Of a stretch of DNA of 64,000 bases, positions 18,281 to 26,535 are shown in pieces. Under the pieces are notes generated by a model that saw only the letters and a program-made list of their open reading frames with translations, was not told the origin of the DNA and did not search any database. Numbering within the stretch: position 1 is the stretch's first letter; the number at the start of each line of letters is the position of its first letter. Origin of the DNA: Aquabacter spiritensis (GTDB lineage: Bacteria > Pseudomonadota > Alphaproteobacteria > Rhizobiales > Xanthobacteraceae); NCBI RefSeq assembly GCF_004346185.1, contig NZ_SMAI01000016.1, forward strand, positions 1 to 64,000, read 5' to 3'. A program made the translations under genes and the position numbers.

Positions 18281-18297
18281 CCTTTGGAGAAATTGAG

Positions 18298-18582
18298 ATG
18301 CGATTCAACCTCACCATTCAGCGTCGCCTCTGGGCGGTTGGGCTTGCAGCGGCGCTCGTGACGTCAGCCATTCCGGCCCAAGCTCTCGAAGGAAACCCCC
18401 AGGGGCATAAGCAAAGGGAGCGGCATGTTTACCGAGATGTGCAACTCGGTCTCAGCCATCCATCCACCCACGGCAAGAGCACCCAAACCTCCAAACCTCC
18501 GCCGGTGGCTTTCCCTTGGTTCCTCCCGTTCCCGCCCCCATGGGCAGCACCGGGTAGTCAACCTGGCTCTTATGTGAAGTAG
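18298..18582 (+). CDS. Small secreted proline-rich hypothetical protein
   Basis: A 94-residue protein with an N-terminal signal-like segment (RLWAVGLAAALVTSAIPAQA, cleavage near residue 29), followed by a charged stretch and a proline/tryptophan-rich tail (FPWFLPFPPPWAAP). The ribosome site GGAGAAATTGAG stands in front of the ATG. It continues the czc operon. No family recognised. Confidence 0.55.
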   Translation: MRFNLTIQRRLWAVGLAAALVTSAIPAQALEGNPQGHKQRERHVYRDVQLGLSHPSTHGKSTQTSKPPPVAFPWFLPFPPPWAAPGSQPGSYVK

Positions 18583-18629
18583 CGTTTTGAAGACTTCCGC
18601 TTCGCGAACGCGTCCAAACGCATCGGCAG

Positions 18630-18669
18630 TTCGGCATCAACGGATTTGCTGAAATCCGGCGGTGCCGAA
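18630..18669. terminator. Interrupted hairpin between two small genes
   Basis: Outer arms TTCGGCA (18630-18636) and TGCCGAA (18663-18669) and inner arms GGATTT (18642-18647) and AAATCC (18652-18657) give a two-tier stem-loop. There is no T tract, so it may be a weak terminator or an mRNA-stabilising structure at the end of the czc operon. Confidence 0.4.
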
Positions 18670-18701
18670 TGCCTGATCACCGCAAGACAGGAGAAGCGAT
18701 C

Positions 18702-18929
18702 ATGAAGTTCATCGTCGCCGTTGTGATGGCGCTGGGATGCGCAGGGTCTGCGCTCGCGCAGACGGGGGATGCAGAGCATGCCACCGCCAAGGAGCATGAG
18801 AGTTTTTGCTCAAACAGGCGCAAGGCCTGTGTTGAAAAGAATAAGTGGTATCGGCAACACGAACTGGTGCACTGCCGCATCCGATACAATCAATGTGTTC
18901 AAGAAGTATATAAGAACAATGCGCAGTGA
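18702..18929 (+). CDS. Small secreted cysteine-containing protein
   Basis: A 75-residue protein with a signal peptide (cleavage after ALAQ, about residue 20) and a mature part of about 55 residues carrying four cysteines in FCSNRRKAC, VHCRIRYNQC. The paired spacing (x6 and x7) suggests two disulfides or a helical hairpin of the CX-type. AT content rises after the gene. Unknown family; periplasmic location inferred. Confidence 0.6.
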   Translation: MKFIVAVVMALGCAGSALAQTGDAEHATAKEHESFCSNRRKACVEKNKWYRQHELVHCRIRYNQCVQEVYKNNAQ

Positions 18930-19052
18930 TATAGTATAACCTCGCCAATCTGTGTTCAATTTGAATTATTGACTTGCTCGTAGAATCAAGTATAGATGTC
19001 TACACACAAGGAAATTGCAATCCATGAGGCGAATAGGTTTTAGAGAGCAACG

Positions 19053-19493
19053 ATGATCTCGAAAATTATAAAGATAGTCTCGATCGGCATTAAAGTTATG
19101 GCGGTCATTGCGCTCATCGCGTCCGGTCTCACCGTGACGTCGTCGGATTCGTTCGCTCAGTCACCGGTTTCGTATGCGGCCCATAGCCCTGATGAGAACG
19201 CCGAGGGCGACTCGGGTAGCGCGGTTCTTTTGGGAGATGAATGCCACACCTGCTCCCATGTGGTCGTGCCAACACCAGCCGCCAATGCAACCCTTCTTGC
19301 GATGACCCTTCGTTGGGAAATCCGCGATCAGCAGTGGGTCGCGATAAGTCCTCCCGCGGAGACCCCGCCTCCTCGACCGATTGGAAATGAAGCTTTCCAC
19401 GACACTTCAATTCCAATCATCGAGGTAAATCATGTTTCGCTATGCACTGATCGCGTCCACCGTGCTCCTCGCAGTTTCGAGCGCACAGGCTGA
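19053..19493 (+). CDS. Small CHxC-type secreted protein (second copy)
   Basis: A protein of 146 residues with an N-terminal hydrophobic signal (about residues 8-36, ending SFAQ), then a DECHTCSH motif near residue 64 and a region rich in prolines (SPPAETPPPRP). It resembles the protein at 11585 in having one CHxC motif followed by some 40 residues and prolines. The last 20 residues overlap the next gene and may not be conserved. Function unknown. Confidence 0.6.
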   Translation: MISKIIKIVSIGIKVMAVIALIASGLTVTSSDSFAQSPVSYAAHSPDENAEGDSGSAVLLGDECHTCSHVVVPTPAANATLLAMTLRWEIRDQQWVAISPPAETPPPRPIGNEAFHDTSIPIIEVNHVSLCTDRVHRAPRSFERTG

Positions 19494-19710
19494 ACCTTAC
19501 TCGTCGACGTTGACCGCCGAGGAGCAGGAACGGCACGAGTTCTACGACGTGCAGCAAGGGGATTATCCGAGTGGGCGCACGTCCGCTTCCGCAGGCACGT
19601 CGGGGACTTCCATCAGGGGCGTCCCCGTCATTGTCCGGCCAGCCAACCCGTACATCGGGGTTCTTCCGAACGCGCTGAATGACAAGCCGGTCCTCATGAC
19701 CACGCCCTGA
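19432..19710 (+). CDS. Small secreted hypothetical protein
   Basis: A 92-residue protein with a clear signal peptide (MFRYALIASTVLLAVSSAQA). The mature part is polar with a serine/threonine-rich segment (SASAGTSGTS) and a VPVIVRPANPYIGVLPN stretch. It overlaps the previous gene by 62 bases in another frame and is followed directly by a strong hairpin. No family recognised. Confidence 0.55.
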   Translation: MFRYALIASTVLLAVSSAQAEPYSSTLTAEEQERHEFYDVQQGDYPSGRTSASAGTSGTSIRGVPVIVRPANPYIGVLPNALNDKPVLMTTP

Positions 19711-19721
19711 CGAGCCAACTC

Positions 19722-19752
19722 GGAGGGCGGCGGGCCGTGCCCGCCGCCCTCC
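19722..19752 (+). terminator. Strong GC hairpin after the small secreted gene
   Basis: A perfect 14-bp stem (19722-19735 with 19739-19752) and a CGT loop lie 12 bases after the stop codon at 19710. There is no run of T after it, so termination efficiency is uncertain, but it marks the end of the czc-associated transcript. Confidence 0.6.
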
Positions 19753-19770
19753 CTCAGCCTCGGGTTCAAG

Positions 19771-21003
19771 ATGCGACGGACAAAGCAATCCGCGGAAGTC
19801 GCCGTGGGCGCGAAGGTTTTCGGCGTGCTCGGGAACCGGGATTATAGGCTCATCTTCCTTTCTCAGCTTTGCATGCTGACCGCGACCGGGCTGGCGGCGA
19901 TCGGCTTTTATCTGGCCGCCTTCGCTGTATCGGGATGGAACTCGGGCGCCGTAGTCGGGATTTCGATCGCCGCACGAACAGTGGTCTCGCACTTCGGTGG
20001 GGCGCTGGCCCTCTCCGCTGTAAGACGTTTACCCTTTCGGCTCAGCTTCATACTGTCTGGCGCGGCATTGGTGATACCGGCCACCTTGACCTTGGTCGTC
20101 GCCTCCGCTTGGCAGATCGTCGTTGCCTTGTTCCTCCTGGAAGTCGCCTCGACTGCATTCGGCGCGGCCTTCAGGGGGGCGGCGCTTTCCACCCTTCGGT
20201 CCGACGCGGACCGGAAGCACTCCGCCAACCTGGTAAGCTTGGCGACCAACCTCGAGCCCGCCGTCACGCCGCTTGTCGCCTTGCTGCTCCTGGGAATCGC
20301 GGGTGCCGAAGCGCTCATGATCGGGAGCTCCGCCGCGGTCCTGGCCTCGATGATCCTCGTCTTATTCGCCGGCTTGCCTAACTCGATGTCATACCCCCCA
20401 TCGAAAGGATCGGTCGTCGGGCTGCGAGCTTGGCCAGGTCTCATTCGCGGTCGGTCATTCCGCGGCATGATTGCACTGAACATCGTGTTTGCCGCGGCCG
20501 CTTCCATGGTGCTGGTCAACACGCCTGTCTTTGCGATGGCGGCATTCGGCCGAAGCGGGGAGGCCGTTGCAATTGCCTTGGCGGTGTTCGGCTTCGGGAG
20601 CATTGCCGGGATCGTGTTGGCCCCGCAAATGGCGGCGCGCATCCCCGGAACGGCCGTCGCCCTTTTCGGTGCGGCATTGGTCTCGTCCGGCCTCTTCATT
20701 GGAAGCATCGTGGATGCATTCGGCGGCTTGCTGGTTCTTTGGTTTGCACTCGGTGTGGGATGCTCGCTTGCCCAGGTCCCCATCGGACAGTTCATCGAAC
20801 TGTCGAACGGAGTCGAGGATCGCGCGTTGCTCCGGAAGGCTCGCATCACCATGCTCGGACTGTTCTGGATCGTTTTGGGTCCAATCACGGGACTGCTTGG
20901 GTCCGGAACGAACCTTTCATTTACATTCGCGGTTCTGGGCATGCTTGCATGCATGGCGACGTTTGCTGCGGCGGGAGCCCTGCGTTTGCCAAAAGTACAA
21001 TAA
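19771..21003 (+). CDS. Major facilitator superfamily transporter
   Basis: A 410-residue membrane protein with about 12 hydrophobic segments and typical MFS loops, starting RDYRLIFLSQLCMLTATGLAAIGFYL. The substrate cannot be read from sequence. It follows the czc-associated small genes after a hairpin and precedes a cation-transporter remnant, so a link to metals is possible but unsupported by residues. Confidence 0.8.
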   Translation: MRRTKQSAEVAVGAKVFGVLGNRDYRLIFLSQLCMLTATGLAAIGFYLAAFAVSGWNSGAVVGISIAARTVVSHFGGALALSAVRRLPFRLSFILSGAALVIPATLTLVVASAWQIVVALFLLEVASTAFGAAFRGAALSTLRSDADRKHSANLVSLATNLEPAVTPLVALLLLGIAGAEALMIGSSAAVLASMILVLFAGLPNSMSYPPSKGSVVGLRAWPGLIRGRSFRGMIALNIVFAAAASMVLVNTPVFAMAAFGRSGEAVAIALAVFGFGSIAGIVLAPQMAARIPGTAVALFGAALVSSGLFIGSIVDAFGGLLVLWFALGVGCSLAQVPIGQFIELSNGVEDRALLRKARITMLGLFWIVLGPITGLLGSGTNLSFTFAVLGMLACMATFAAAGALRLPKVQ

Positions 21004-21036
21004 TGCCAAGGTCATGGCTGTACGGGATTGTCGATC

Positions 21037-21222
21037 TCAAGCTTCCGCGGATCGATGCTCTTCCCGCGGCGCCTGTGAGCCCTTGCGCGCCGCATCGACG
21101 TTCATGGCCGCAATGCCGAGGCCGATGATCAGGTCCGGCCATGCTGACAGGGTGAAGGCCGTAATGAAACCGGCTACGATGATGGCCACGTTGGCACGCG
21201 CATCGTTGCGCCTCCTCTTCAT
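21037..21222 (-). pseudogene. C-terminal remnant of a cation diffusion facilitator (CzcD-like)
   Basis: The fragment RRRNDARANVAIIVAGFITAF...SAWPDLIIGLGIAAMNVDAAR...REEH reads like the last membrane segment and tail of CDF-family cation transporters, which normally have about 200-300 residues. Only about 60 residues remain; the frame upstream (to 21468) does not resemble a transporter. It is therefore a truncated gene, convergent with the MFS gene. It suggests a zinc/cobalt exporter was lost by deletion at this junction. Confidence 0.6.
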
Positions 21223-21298
21223 GCTTCCGATCGCATGAGATGCCGTCACAAACCGTTCAAACGCGATCGCTAAATAATATGTCGATATATCTCGTAAT

Positions 21299-21691
21299 AT
21301 GGAAGCAATGATGGGGCGCCGCCACTTCATGATCGGCCTCATCGCCGGCACAGCCTGCTTCACCGGGGCCATCTGGGTGGGGTTGGAGCTTCGCGAGGTG
21401 ACGATCGCGGCATCCGAACGCCTGAATGCGATGCCCGTCGATGAAATGGCGCAGGCGATGTCCAGCATCCATCGGACTAACCAAGTGGCCCTATGGCACT
21501 ACGTCCTCATGATCGGATTCACGATCGTCGGATTGCTCGTGTCCGGAGCCACCTTGATCGCCTGGTGGGGATCGAGGAATGCGGTACGGCATCCCGCAAA
21601 TGACAATCCGAGGGGTCGTCGGTTCGCCCGGCTCCCGCGGCGAAGCTCCTCGTCGATGCAGGTTGACGGGAAGCGCTACCTCATACGCTGA
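21299..21691 (+). CDS. Hypothetical membrane protein with two hydrophobic segments
   Basis: A 130-residue protein with a first membrane segment at about 10-28 (FMIGLIAGTACFTGAIWVG), a helical middle and a second segment at about 66-90 (YVLMIGFTIVGLLVSGATLIAWW), then a basic tail. An AT-rich stretch (21270-21298) precedes the start and could be its promoter. It converges with arsC, ending ten bases from it. No family recognised. Confidence 0.5.
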   Translation: MEAMMGRRHFMIGLIAGTACFTGAIWVGLELREVTIAASERLNAMPVDEMAQAMSSIHRTNQVALWHYVLMIGFTIVGLLVSGATLIAWWGSRNAVRHPANDNPRGRRFARLPRRSSSSMQVDGKRYLIR

Positions 21692-21700
21692 CGATACGGG

Positions 21701-22135
21701 CTACCGGACCCGATGCCCTTCGACATCGATGACGACCTCTCCATCCTCCTTGCTGAAGGGTCCCTTCTGCGGCGCCGGAAGGATGTCGAGGACCAACTCT
21801 GAAGGGCGACACAGCTGGACGCCCAGGTCCGTAAAGACGAAGGGGCGATTGATGAGGATCGGGTGCGCCATCATGGCGTCGAGCAACTGGTCGTCGGTGA
21901 CGGCCGGATCGTCGAGCCCCAGCTCCGCATAGGGCGTGCCTTTTTGGCGCGTCGCCTCGCGCACCGTCAGCCCCGCGGCCTTGATGGCCGCCGCCACCTC
22001 CTCCCTCGAAGGCGTATCCTTCAGATACTCGATCAGGGTCGGCTGGATGCCCGCATTGCGGATCATCGCCAGCGTGTTGCGCGACGTGCCGCAATCGGGA
22101 TTGTGCCAGATGGTGACGGGGGAATGGTCGGTCAT
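21701..22135 (-). CDS. arsC: Arsenate reductase, glutaredoxin-dependent type
   Basis: A 144-residue cytoplasmic enzyme that reduces arsenate to arsenite with glutathione and glutaredoxin. The catalytic cysteine is in WHNPDCGTSRN (Cys15), and the family stretches GTPYAELGL and ILINRPFVFTDLGVQLCRP are present, including the arginine of the anion site. I start at the ATG at 22133-22135, since residues encoded upstream are not family-like. It closes the minus-strand ars block and is a second, mechanistically different arsenate reductase beside the one in the ArsR-ArsC fusion. Confidence 0.93.
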   Translation of the reverse strand: MTDHSPVTIWHNPDCGTSRNTLAMIRNAGIQPTLIEYLKDTPSREEVAAAIKAAGLTVREATRQKGTPYAELGLDDPAVTDDQLLDAMMAHPILINRPFVFTDLGVQLCRPSELVLDILPAPQKGPFSKEDGEVVIDVEGHRVR

Positions 22136-22187
22136 TGTCCAAGGCTCGCTTGAATTTCCGATCGTGAATGTCCGCAGGGTCTCGCCC

Positions 22188-23453
22188 TTACCGGCTCGGT
22201 GCGGGCGCTCCCATCGGCTGGGCATGGAGCGGCAGCAGGAGGGTGGTTCCGAAGCAGATGGCGAGCATCAGGGCCGACCCGCCGAGGCAGGCGTAGATGC
22301 CACCCACCTGATAAAGCAGGCCGGACGAGAGGGTGCCGATGAAGCGCCCGGCGGCATTGGCGGCATAGTAGAAGCCCACGTCCTCGGCGGCCTTCTCCGA
22401 TCCTGCATAGGCCAGGATCAGGTAGGAATGCAGGGAGGAGTTCACGGCGAACGCGAAGCCGAAGATGGACAGCCCTGCCACGAGGACGAAGTCGGCATGC
22501 GGTGGCGCGAGGGCAAGCCAGCCTGCCATGGCAACCGGAACCAGGGCGAGAGCGAGGGCCCACCACCGCGCCGCGGGAACCTCTCGGGACAGACCGTCCG
22601 GGCTGCGGGTGACGACGGCGGGAGCGGCCGCCTGGACCACGCCGTAGCCGATGGTCCATAGGGCCAGGAAGCCACCCACCATGATGAAGGTCCAGCCCGA
22701 GGCGTAGAGGAAGACCGGAACACCGACCACGAACCAGACGTCGCGCGCGCCGAACAGGGCGACGCGGGCCAGGGCCAGCAAGTTCACGCCGCGGTTCTTG
22801 GCGAAGAGCTCCTTCATGCTCTTGCTCGACTTCGCCTTCCCCAGCATAGGCGGGAGGGAAGCGACGACGCCGACGAGGACGAGGGCGAGAGCGCCGGCCA
22901 TCAGCCACAGCGCGGGACGGAAGCCGATGAGCTCGAGGAGCGCGCCGCCGAGGAGGAAGCCGAAGCCCTTCATGGCGTTCTTCGAGCCGGTGAACCAGGC
23001 CACCCACCGGAACAGGCGGGTGTTGGCGTTGGCCCCCTTGGCGTCCGCCTCGGTCACCTTGATGGCGGACTTGGACGCGGTCTTGGTCAGATCCTTGGCG
23101 ACGCCGCAGATGCCCTGGGCAGCGACGACCCAGGGGACCAGCAGCGCGGTCTCCCAGGACGGCGACACCGCCGACAGGATCAGGAAACCGGAGATCTGCG
23201 TCGTGAGGCCCACCGTGAGCATGCGGGTGATGCCGTAGCGGCCCGCGAGCCAGCCTCCGATGAAGTTGGCGCCGATGCCCGCAGCCTCGTAGAGCACGAA
23301 CAGGAATGCCAGTGTGAACGGCGAGTAGCCGAGCTTGAAGAAGGTGAAGAGCACGATCATCCGAAGCGCGCCGTCGGTCAGCGTGAAGCCCCAGTAGGCG
23401 GCCGTCACGATGGCGTAGTTGCGAACCCCTGAGGTCGCCGGCGCGCTGGCCAT
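22188..23453 (-). CDS. arsJ: Organoarsenical efflux MFS transporter ArsJ
   Basis: A 421-residue MFS protein (YWGFTLTDGALRMIVLFTFFKLGYSPFTLAFLFVLYE region) immediately downstream (one base) of a GAPDH gene. The known pair works together: GAPDH forms 1-arseno-3-phosphoglycerate from arsenate and ArsJ exports it. The tight pairing and the sequence support this assignment. A start further upstream would overlap the GAPDH stop, so the ATG at 23451-23453 is used. Confidence 0.92.
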   Translation of the reverse strand: MASAPATSGVRNYAIVTAAYWGFTLTDGALRMIVLFTFFKLGYSPFTLAFLFVLYEAAGIGANFIGGWLAGRYGITRMLTVGLTTQISGFLILSAVSPSWETALLVPWVVAAQGICGVAKDLTKTASKSAIKVTEADAKGANANTRLFRWVAWFTGSKNAMKGFGFLLGGALLELIGFRPALWLMAGALALVLVGVVASLPPMLGKAKSSKSMKELFAKNRGVNLLALARVALFGARDVWFVVGVPVFLYASGWTFIMVGGFLALWTIGYGVVQAAAPAVVTRSPDGLSREVPAARWWALALALVPVAMAGWLALAPPHADFVLVAGLSIFGFAFAVNSSLHSYLILAYAGSEKAAEDVGFYYAANAAGRFIGTLSSGLLYQVGGIYACLGGSALMLAICFGTTLLLPLHAQPMGAPAPSR

Positions 23454-23454
23454 G

Positions 23455-24498
23455 TCAGAGGCCCTCCCGCTCGAGATGGCAGGCAAGGTCCACCATCCGG
23501 CACGCATAGCCCATCTCGTTGTCGTACCAGGCGTAGACCTTCAGGAGGGTCCCGTCGGTCACCAGCGTGGACAGGCCGTCAACGATCGAGGAACGGGTGT
23601 CGCGCGCATAGTCCGCCGAGACCAGGGGACGCGGCTCGAATCCGAGGATGCCGCGCAACGCGCCCTCGGCGGCCTCCCGGAACAGATCGTTGACCTCCTC
23701 GGCGGTGGTTTCCCGGTTCAGCTCGAACACGCAATCGGTGAGGGATGCGTTCAGCACGGGCGCGCGCACCGCGTGGCCGTTCAGCTTGCCCTTGAGCTCC
23801 GGATAGATCAGGGCGATGGCCGTGGCGCTGCCCGTGGTGGTGGGCTGGAGCGAAAGCATCGCCGACCGGGCGCGCCTCAGGTCCTTGTGGGGGGCGTCCA
23901 CCACCACGTTCGTGTTCGTGGGATCGTGGATGGTGGTGATCTGCCCGTGCCGGATGCCGATCTTCTCGTGCACCACCTTCACCACCGGAGCGAGGCAATT
24001 GGTGGTGCAGGAGGCGGCGGTCACGATGGGGTGCTTCGACCGCTCGTAAAGGTGCTCATTGACGCCCACGACGACGTTCAGGACGGAAGGGTCCTTCACC
24101 GGCGCCGCCACGATCACCCGCTTCGCCCCGCGCTTGAGATGGCCCTCCAGCGTCTCGGGAGTGAGGAACTTGCCGGTGGCCTCGAGCACGACGTCCACGC
24201 CCAGGTCGCCCCACGGGATATCGCCGGGTGCGGCATGGGAGGAGAAGGACAGGTTCTTCCCGTCAATCCGGATGTCCTCGGCTCCCTCCGCCGATATGGG
24301 CATCCGCCAGCGGCCCTGGACGCTGTCGAACTCGAGGAGATGGGCGATCGCTGCCGAACCGCCCTTGATCTCGTTGAGATGGACCACGTCGAGGCGATTG
24401 TTGCCGCGCGGATCGTCGACGGGACGTTCGGCGCCGCCCATGGAGGCCCGCAGGGCGAGGCGTCCGATCCGGCCGAGGCCATTGATTCCCACTCTCAT
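23455..24498 (-). CDS. gap: ArsJ-associated glyceraldehyde-3-phosphate dehydrogenase
   Basis: A 347-residue GAPDH with the NAD-binding [11 protein letters not shown], the catalytic [10 protein letters not shown] and the C-terminal [15 protein letters not shown]. In ars operons next to arsJ, this enzyme uses arsenate in place of phosphate to make a labile arseno-phosphoglycerate that ArsJ expels. The chain is a full-length enzyme, and its place between acr3 and arsJ argues against a role in central glycolysis. Confidence 0.92.
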   Translation of the reverse strand: MRVGINGLGRIGRLALRASMGGAERPVDDPRGNNRLDVVHLNEIKGGSAAIAHLLEFDSVQGRWRMPISAEGAEDIRIDGKNLSFSSHAAPGDIPWGDLGVDVVLEATGKFLTPETLEGHLKRGAKRVIVAAPVKDPSVLNVVVGVNEHLYERSKHPIVTAASCTTNCLAPVVKVVHEKIGIRHGQITTIHDPTNTNVVVDAPHKDLRRARSAMLSLQPTTTGSATAIALIYPELKGKLNGHAVRAPVLNASLTDCVFELNRETTAEEVNDLFREAAEGALRGILGFEPRPLVSADYARDTRSSIVDGLSTLVTDGTLLKVYAWYDNEMGYACRMVDLACHLEREGL

Positions 24499-24543
24499 CT
24501 TCTCATCCCCGTGCTCGCGCCGCGTTCGCGTCGGCGCGCTTGA

Positions 24544-25593
24544 TCAATGGGAGGCATCCGGAACCTTCACGCCTCCGGCCTCGTACCAATCCTTCGAGCG
24601 GTTCACGATCCACACGACCGACAGCATGACCGGCACCTCGATGAGCACGCCGACCACGGTGGCCAGCGCCGCGCCGGACTGGAAGCCGAAGAGGCTGATG
24701 GCGGCGGCGACCGCGAGCTCGAAGAAGTTGGACGCGCCGATCAGGGCGGACGGGCCCGCGACGCAATGGGCTTCGCCGGACATCCGGTTCAGCAGATAGG
24801 CAAGCCCGGAGTTGAAGTAGACCTGGATCAGGATCGGCACCGCCAGGAGGGCGATGACCAGCGGCTGGGCGAGGATCTGCTCGCCCTGGAAGGCGAACAG
24901 CAGGACCAGGGTGGCCAGCAGCGCCACGAGGGAGGCGGGCTGGAGGACGCCGAGGACCCGGTCCAGCGCCGCTTGCCCACCCCCGGCGAGGATGCGCCCG
25001 CGGATCAACTGGGCGGCGATGACCGGAACGACGATGTAGAGCACCACGGACAGGAGCAGCGTGTTCCACGGCACCGTGATCGACGACAGTCCGAGGAGGA
25101 GGCCGACCACCGGTGCGAACGCCACGATCATGATGGCGTCGTTCAGCGCCACCTGGGACAGGGTGAAATGCGGCTCGCCCTTCGTCAGGTTGGACCAGAC
25201 GAACACCATGGCCGTGCAGGGGGCCGACGCGAGCAGGATCAGTCCGGCGATGTAGCTGTCGATCTGGTCGGCGGGTAGGTACGGCCGGAACAGGTAGCCG
25301 ATGAAGAGCCAGCCGAGCACCGCCATGGAGAAGGGCTTCACGCCCCAGTTGACCAGCAGCGTGACCGAGATTCCGCGCCAATGCCGGCCGACCTGGGCAA
25401 GCGCCCCGAAGTCGATCTTCAGCAGCATGGGGACGATCATCAGCCAGATCAGGACAGCGACGGGCAGGTTCACCTGCGCGACCTCCAGGCTTCCGATCAC
25501 CTGGAAGGCCGAGGGCGCGGCGGCGCCGAGGGCTATGCCGACGACGATGCAGAGGAAGACCCAGACGGTCAGGTAGCGCTCGAATACGGACAC
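24544..25593 (-). CDS. acr3: Arsenite efflux transporter, ACR3 family
   Basis: A 349-residue exporter with ten predicted membrane segments. The conserved cysteine of the family lies in APCTAMVFVWSNLTKGEP, and SGEAHCVAGPSALIGASNFFELAVA is also characteristic. It removes arsenite using the proton gradient. It starts 13 bases after the arsR-arsC fusion and is followed by gap-arsJ-arsC, so it belongs to an arsenic-inducible operon. A second, different arsenic transporter (BASS type) lies at 31709-32686. Confidence 0.93.
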   Translation of the reverse strand: MSVFERYLTVWVFLCIVVGIALGAAAPSAFQVIGSLEVAQVNLPVAVLIWLMIVPMLLKIDFGALAQVGRHWRGISVTLLVNWGVKPFSMAVLGWLFIGYLFRPYLPADQIDSYIAGLILLASAPCTAMVFVWSNLTKGEPHFTLSQVALNDAIMIVAFAPVVGLLLGLSSITVPWNTLLLSVVLYIVVPVIAAQLIRGRILAGGGQAALDRVLGVLQPASLVALLATLVLLFAFQGEQILAQPLVIALLAVPILIQVYFNSGLAYLLNRMSGEAHCVAGPSALIGASNFFELAVAAAISLFGFQSGAALATVVGVLIEVPVMLSVVWIVNRSKDWYEAGGVKVPDASH

Positions 25594-25606
25594 GAGGATC
25601 GATTCC

Positions 25607-26494
25607 TTATGCGGCGATGCCGGAGAGCGTCAGCTCGGTCGCCCCTTCCATCCGGCCGATCTCGGCGATGCGATCCTTGAGGGTCGCAAGATCGAGTTCG
25701 GCGAAAGGCAGGTTCACGAACGCGGACATGCGGGATGCAAGGCGCCGGTAGGTCGCGACGAACGCGGCCCGCTGCTCCGCCTCCGAGCCCTTCACGAGGG
25801 CGGGATCCGGCAGTCCCCAATGCGCCTGGAGCGGGTGCCCCGGGAAGGCCGGACATTGTTCGCCCGCCGCCGTGTCGCAGGTGGTGATGACGAAATCCAT
25901 CTCCGGCGCATCCTTCGTCGCGAACCCGCTCCAACTCTTCGAGGAGAGCCCATCCGTCTCGTAGCCGAGGGATTGGAGGAGGGAGATCACGGCAGGATGG
26001 GGCTTCCCCTTCGGACGGCTCCCCGCGGAGAAGGCACGGAAGCGCCCCCGTCCCTCGCGGTTCAGGATCGCCTCCGCGATCACGGAGCGCGCGGAATTCG
26101 CCGAACAGACGAGAAGGACGTTGTAGATGCGGTCGTTGGCGGCGGCGGTGCGCACCTGTGGGAAGGAAGAGACGAGTCCGCCCCGGCGGGGCGTTGCCGT
26201 GAAGCCCATCTCCCCCATCAGGGACGCGAGCGGTGGGGCGGCGGGCGCGACGTTCGCCGCATAGATGATCGATCGTCCCTCGCGACGCGCGGTAAGGAGG
26301 CCCGCCCTCTCGAGCAAGGAGAGGTGCGTGGACATGGTGTTGTGGGGCACGGCAAGCAGTCGGGCGATATCACCCGCGGGCAGACCATAAGGCATGTACC
26401 GCAGCAGCAGACGGTAGGTCTCCAGCCGCGTCGGCTGCGCCAGCGCATCGAAGACCTTGATTGCGTCGTCCGCGTTGAATGTCGCCGTGCCCAT
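25607..26494 (-). CDS. ArsR-ArsC fusion: HTH regulator joined to low-molecular-weight-phosphatase arsenate reductase
   Basis: A 295-residue two-domain protein. Residues 8-80 form an ArsR winged helix (DIARLLAVPHNTMSTHLSLLERAGLL). Residues 122-270 form a thioredoxin-linked arsenate reductase with the P-loop CSANSARS (Cys130, Arg136) and the resolving cysteines in TTCDTAAGEQCP (Cys206, Cys214). The first 129 residues contain no cysteine, so the usual arsenite-sensing thiols of ArsR proteins are absent. The fusion could sense through the reductase domain, or the regulator half may act differently. It precedes acr3 by 13 bases and follows pstS by 41. Confidence 0.9.
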   Translation of the reverse strand: MGTATFNADDAIKVFDALAQPTRLETYRLLLRYMPYGLPAGDIARLLAVPHNTMSTHLSLLERAGLLTARREGRSIIYAANVAPAAPPLASLMGEMGFTATPRRGGLVSSFPQVRTAAANDRIYNVLLVCSANSARSVIAEAILNREGRGRFRAFSAGSRPKGKPHPAVISLLQSLGYETDGLSSKSWSGFATKDAPEMDFVITTCDTAAGEQCPAFPGHPLQAHWGLPDPALVKGSEAEQRAAFVATYRRLASRMSAFVNLPFAELDLATLKDRIAEIGRMEGATELTLSGIAA

Positions 26495-26535
26495 GAAAAT
26501 CTCGCTCGTTGGAAATGCCTGACGGCGGCGTAGCC

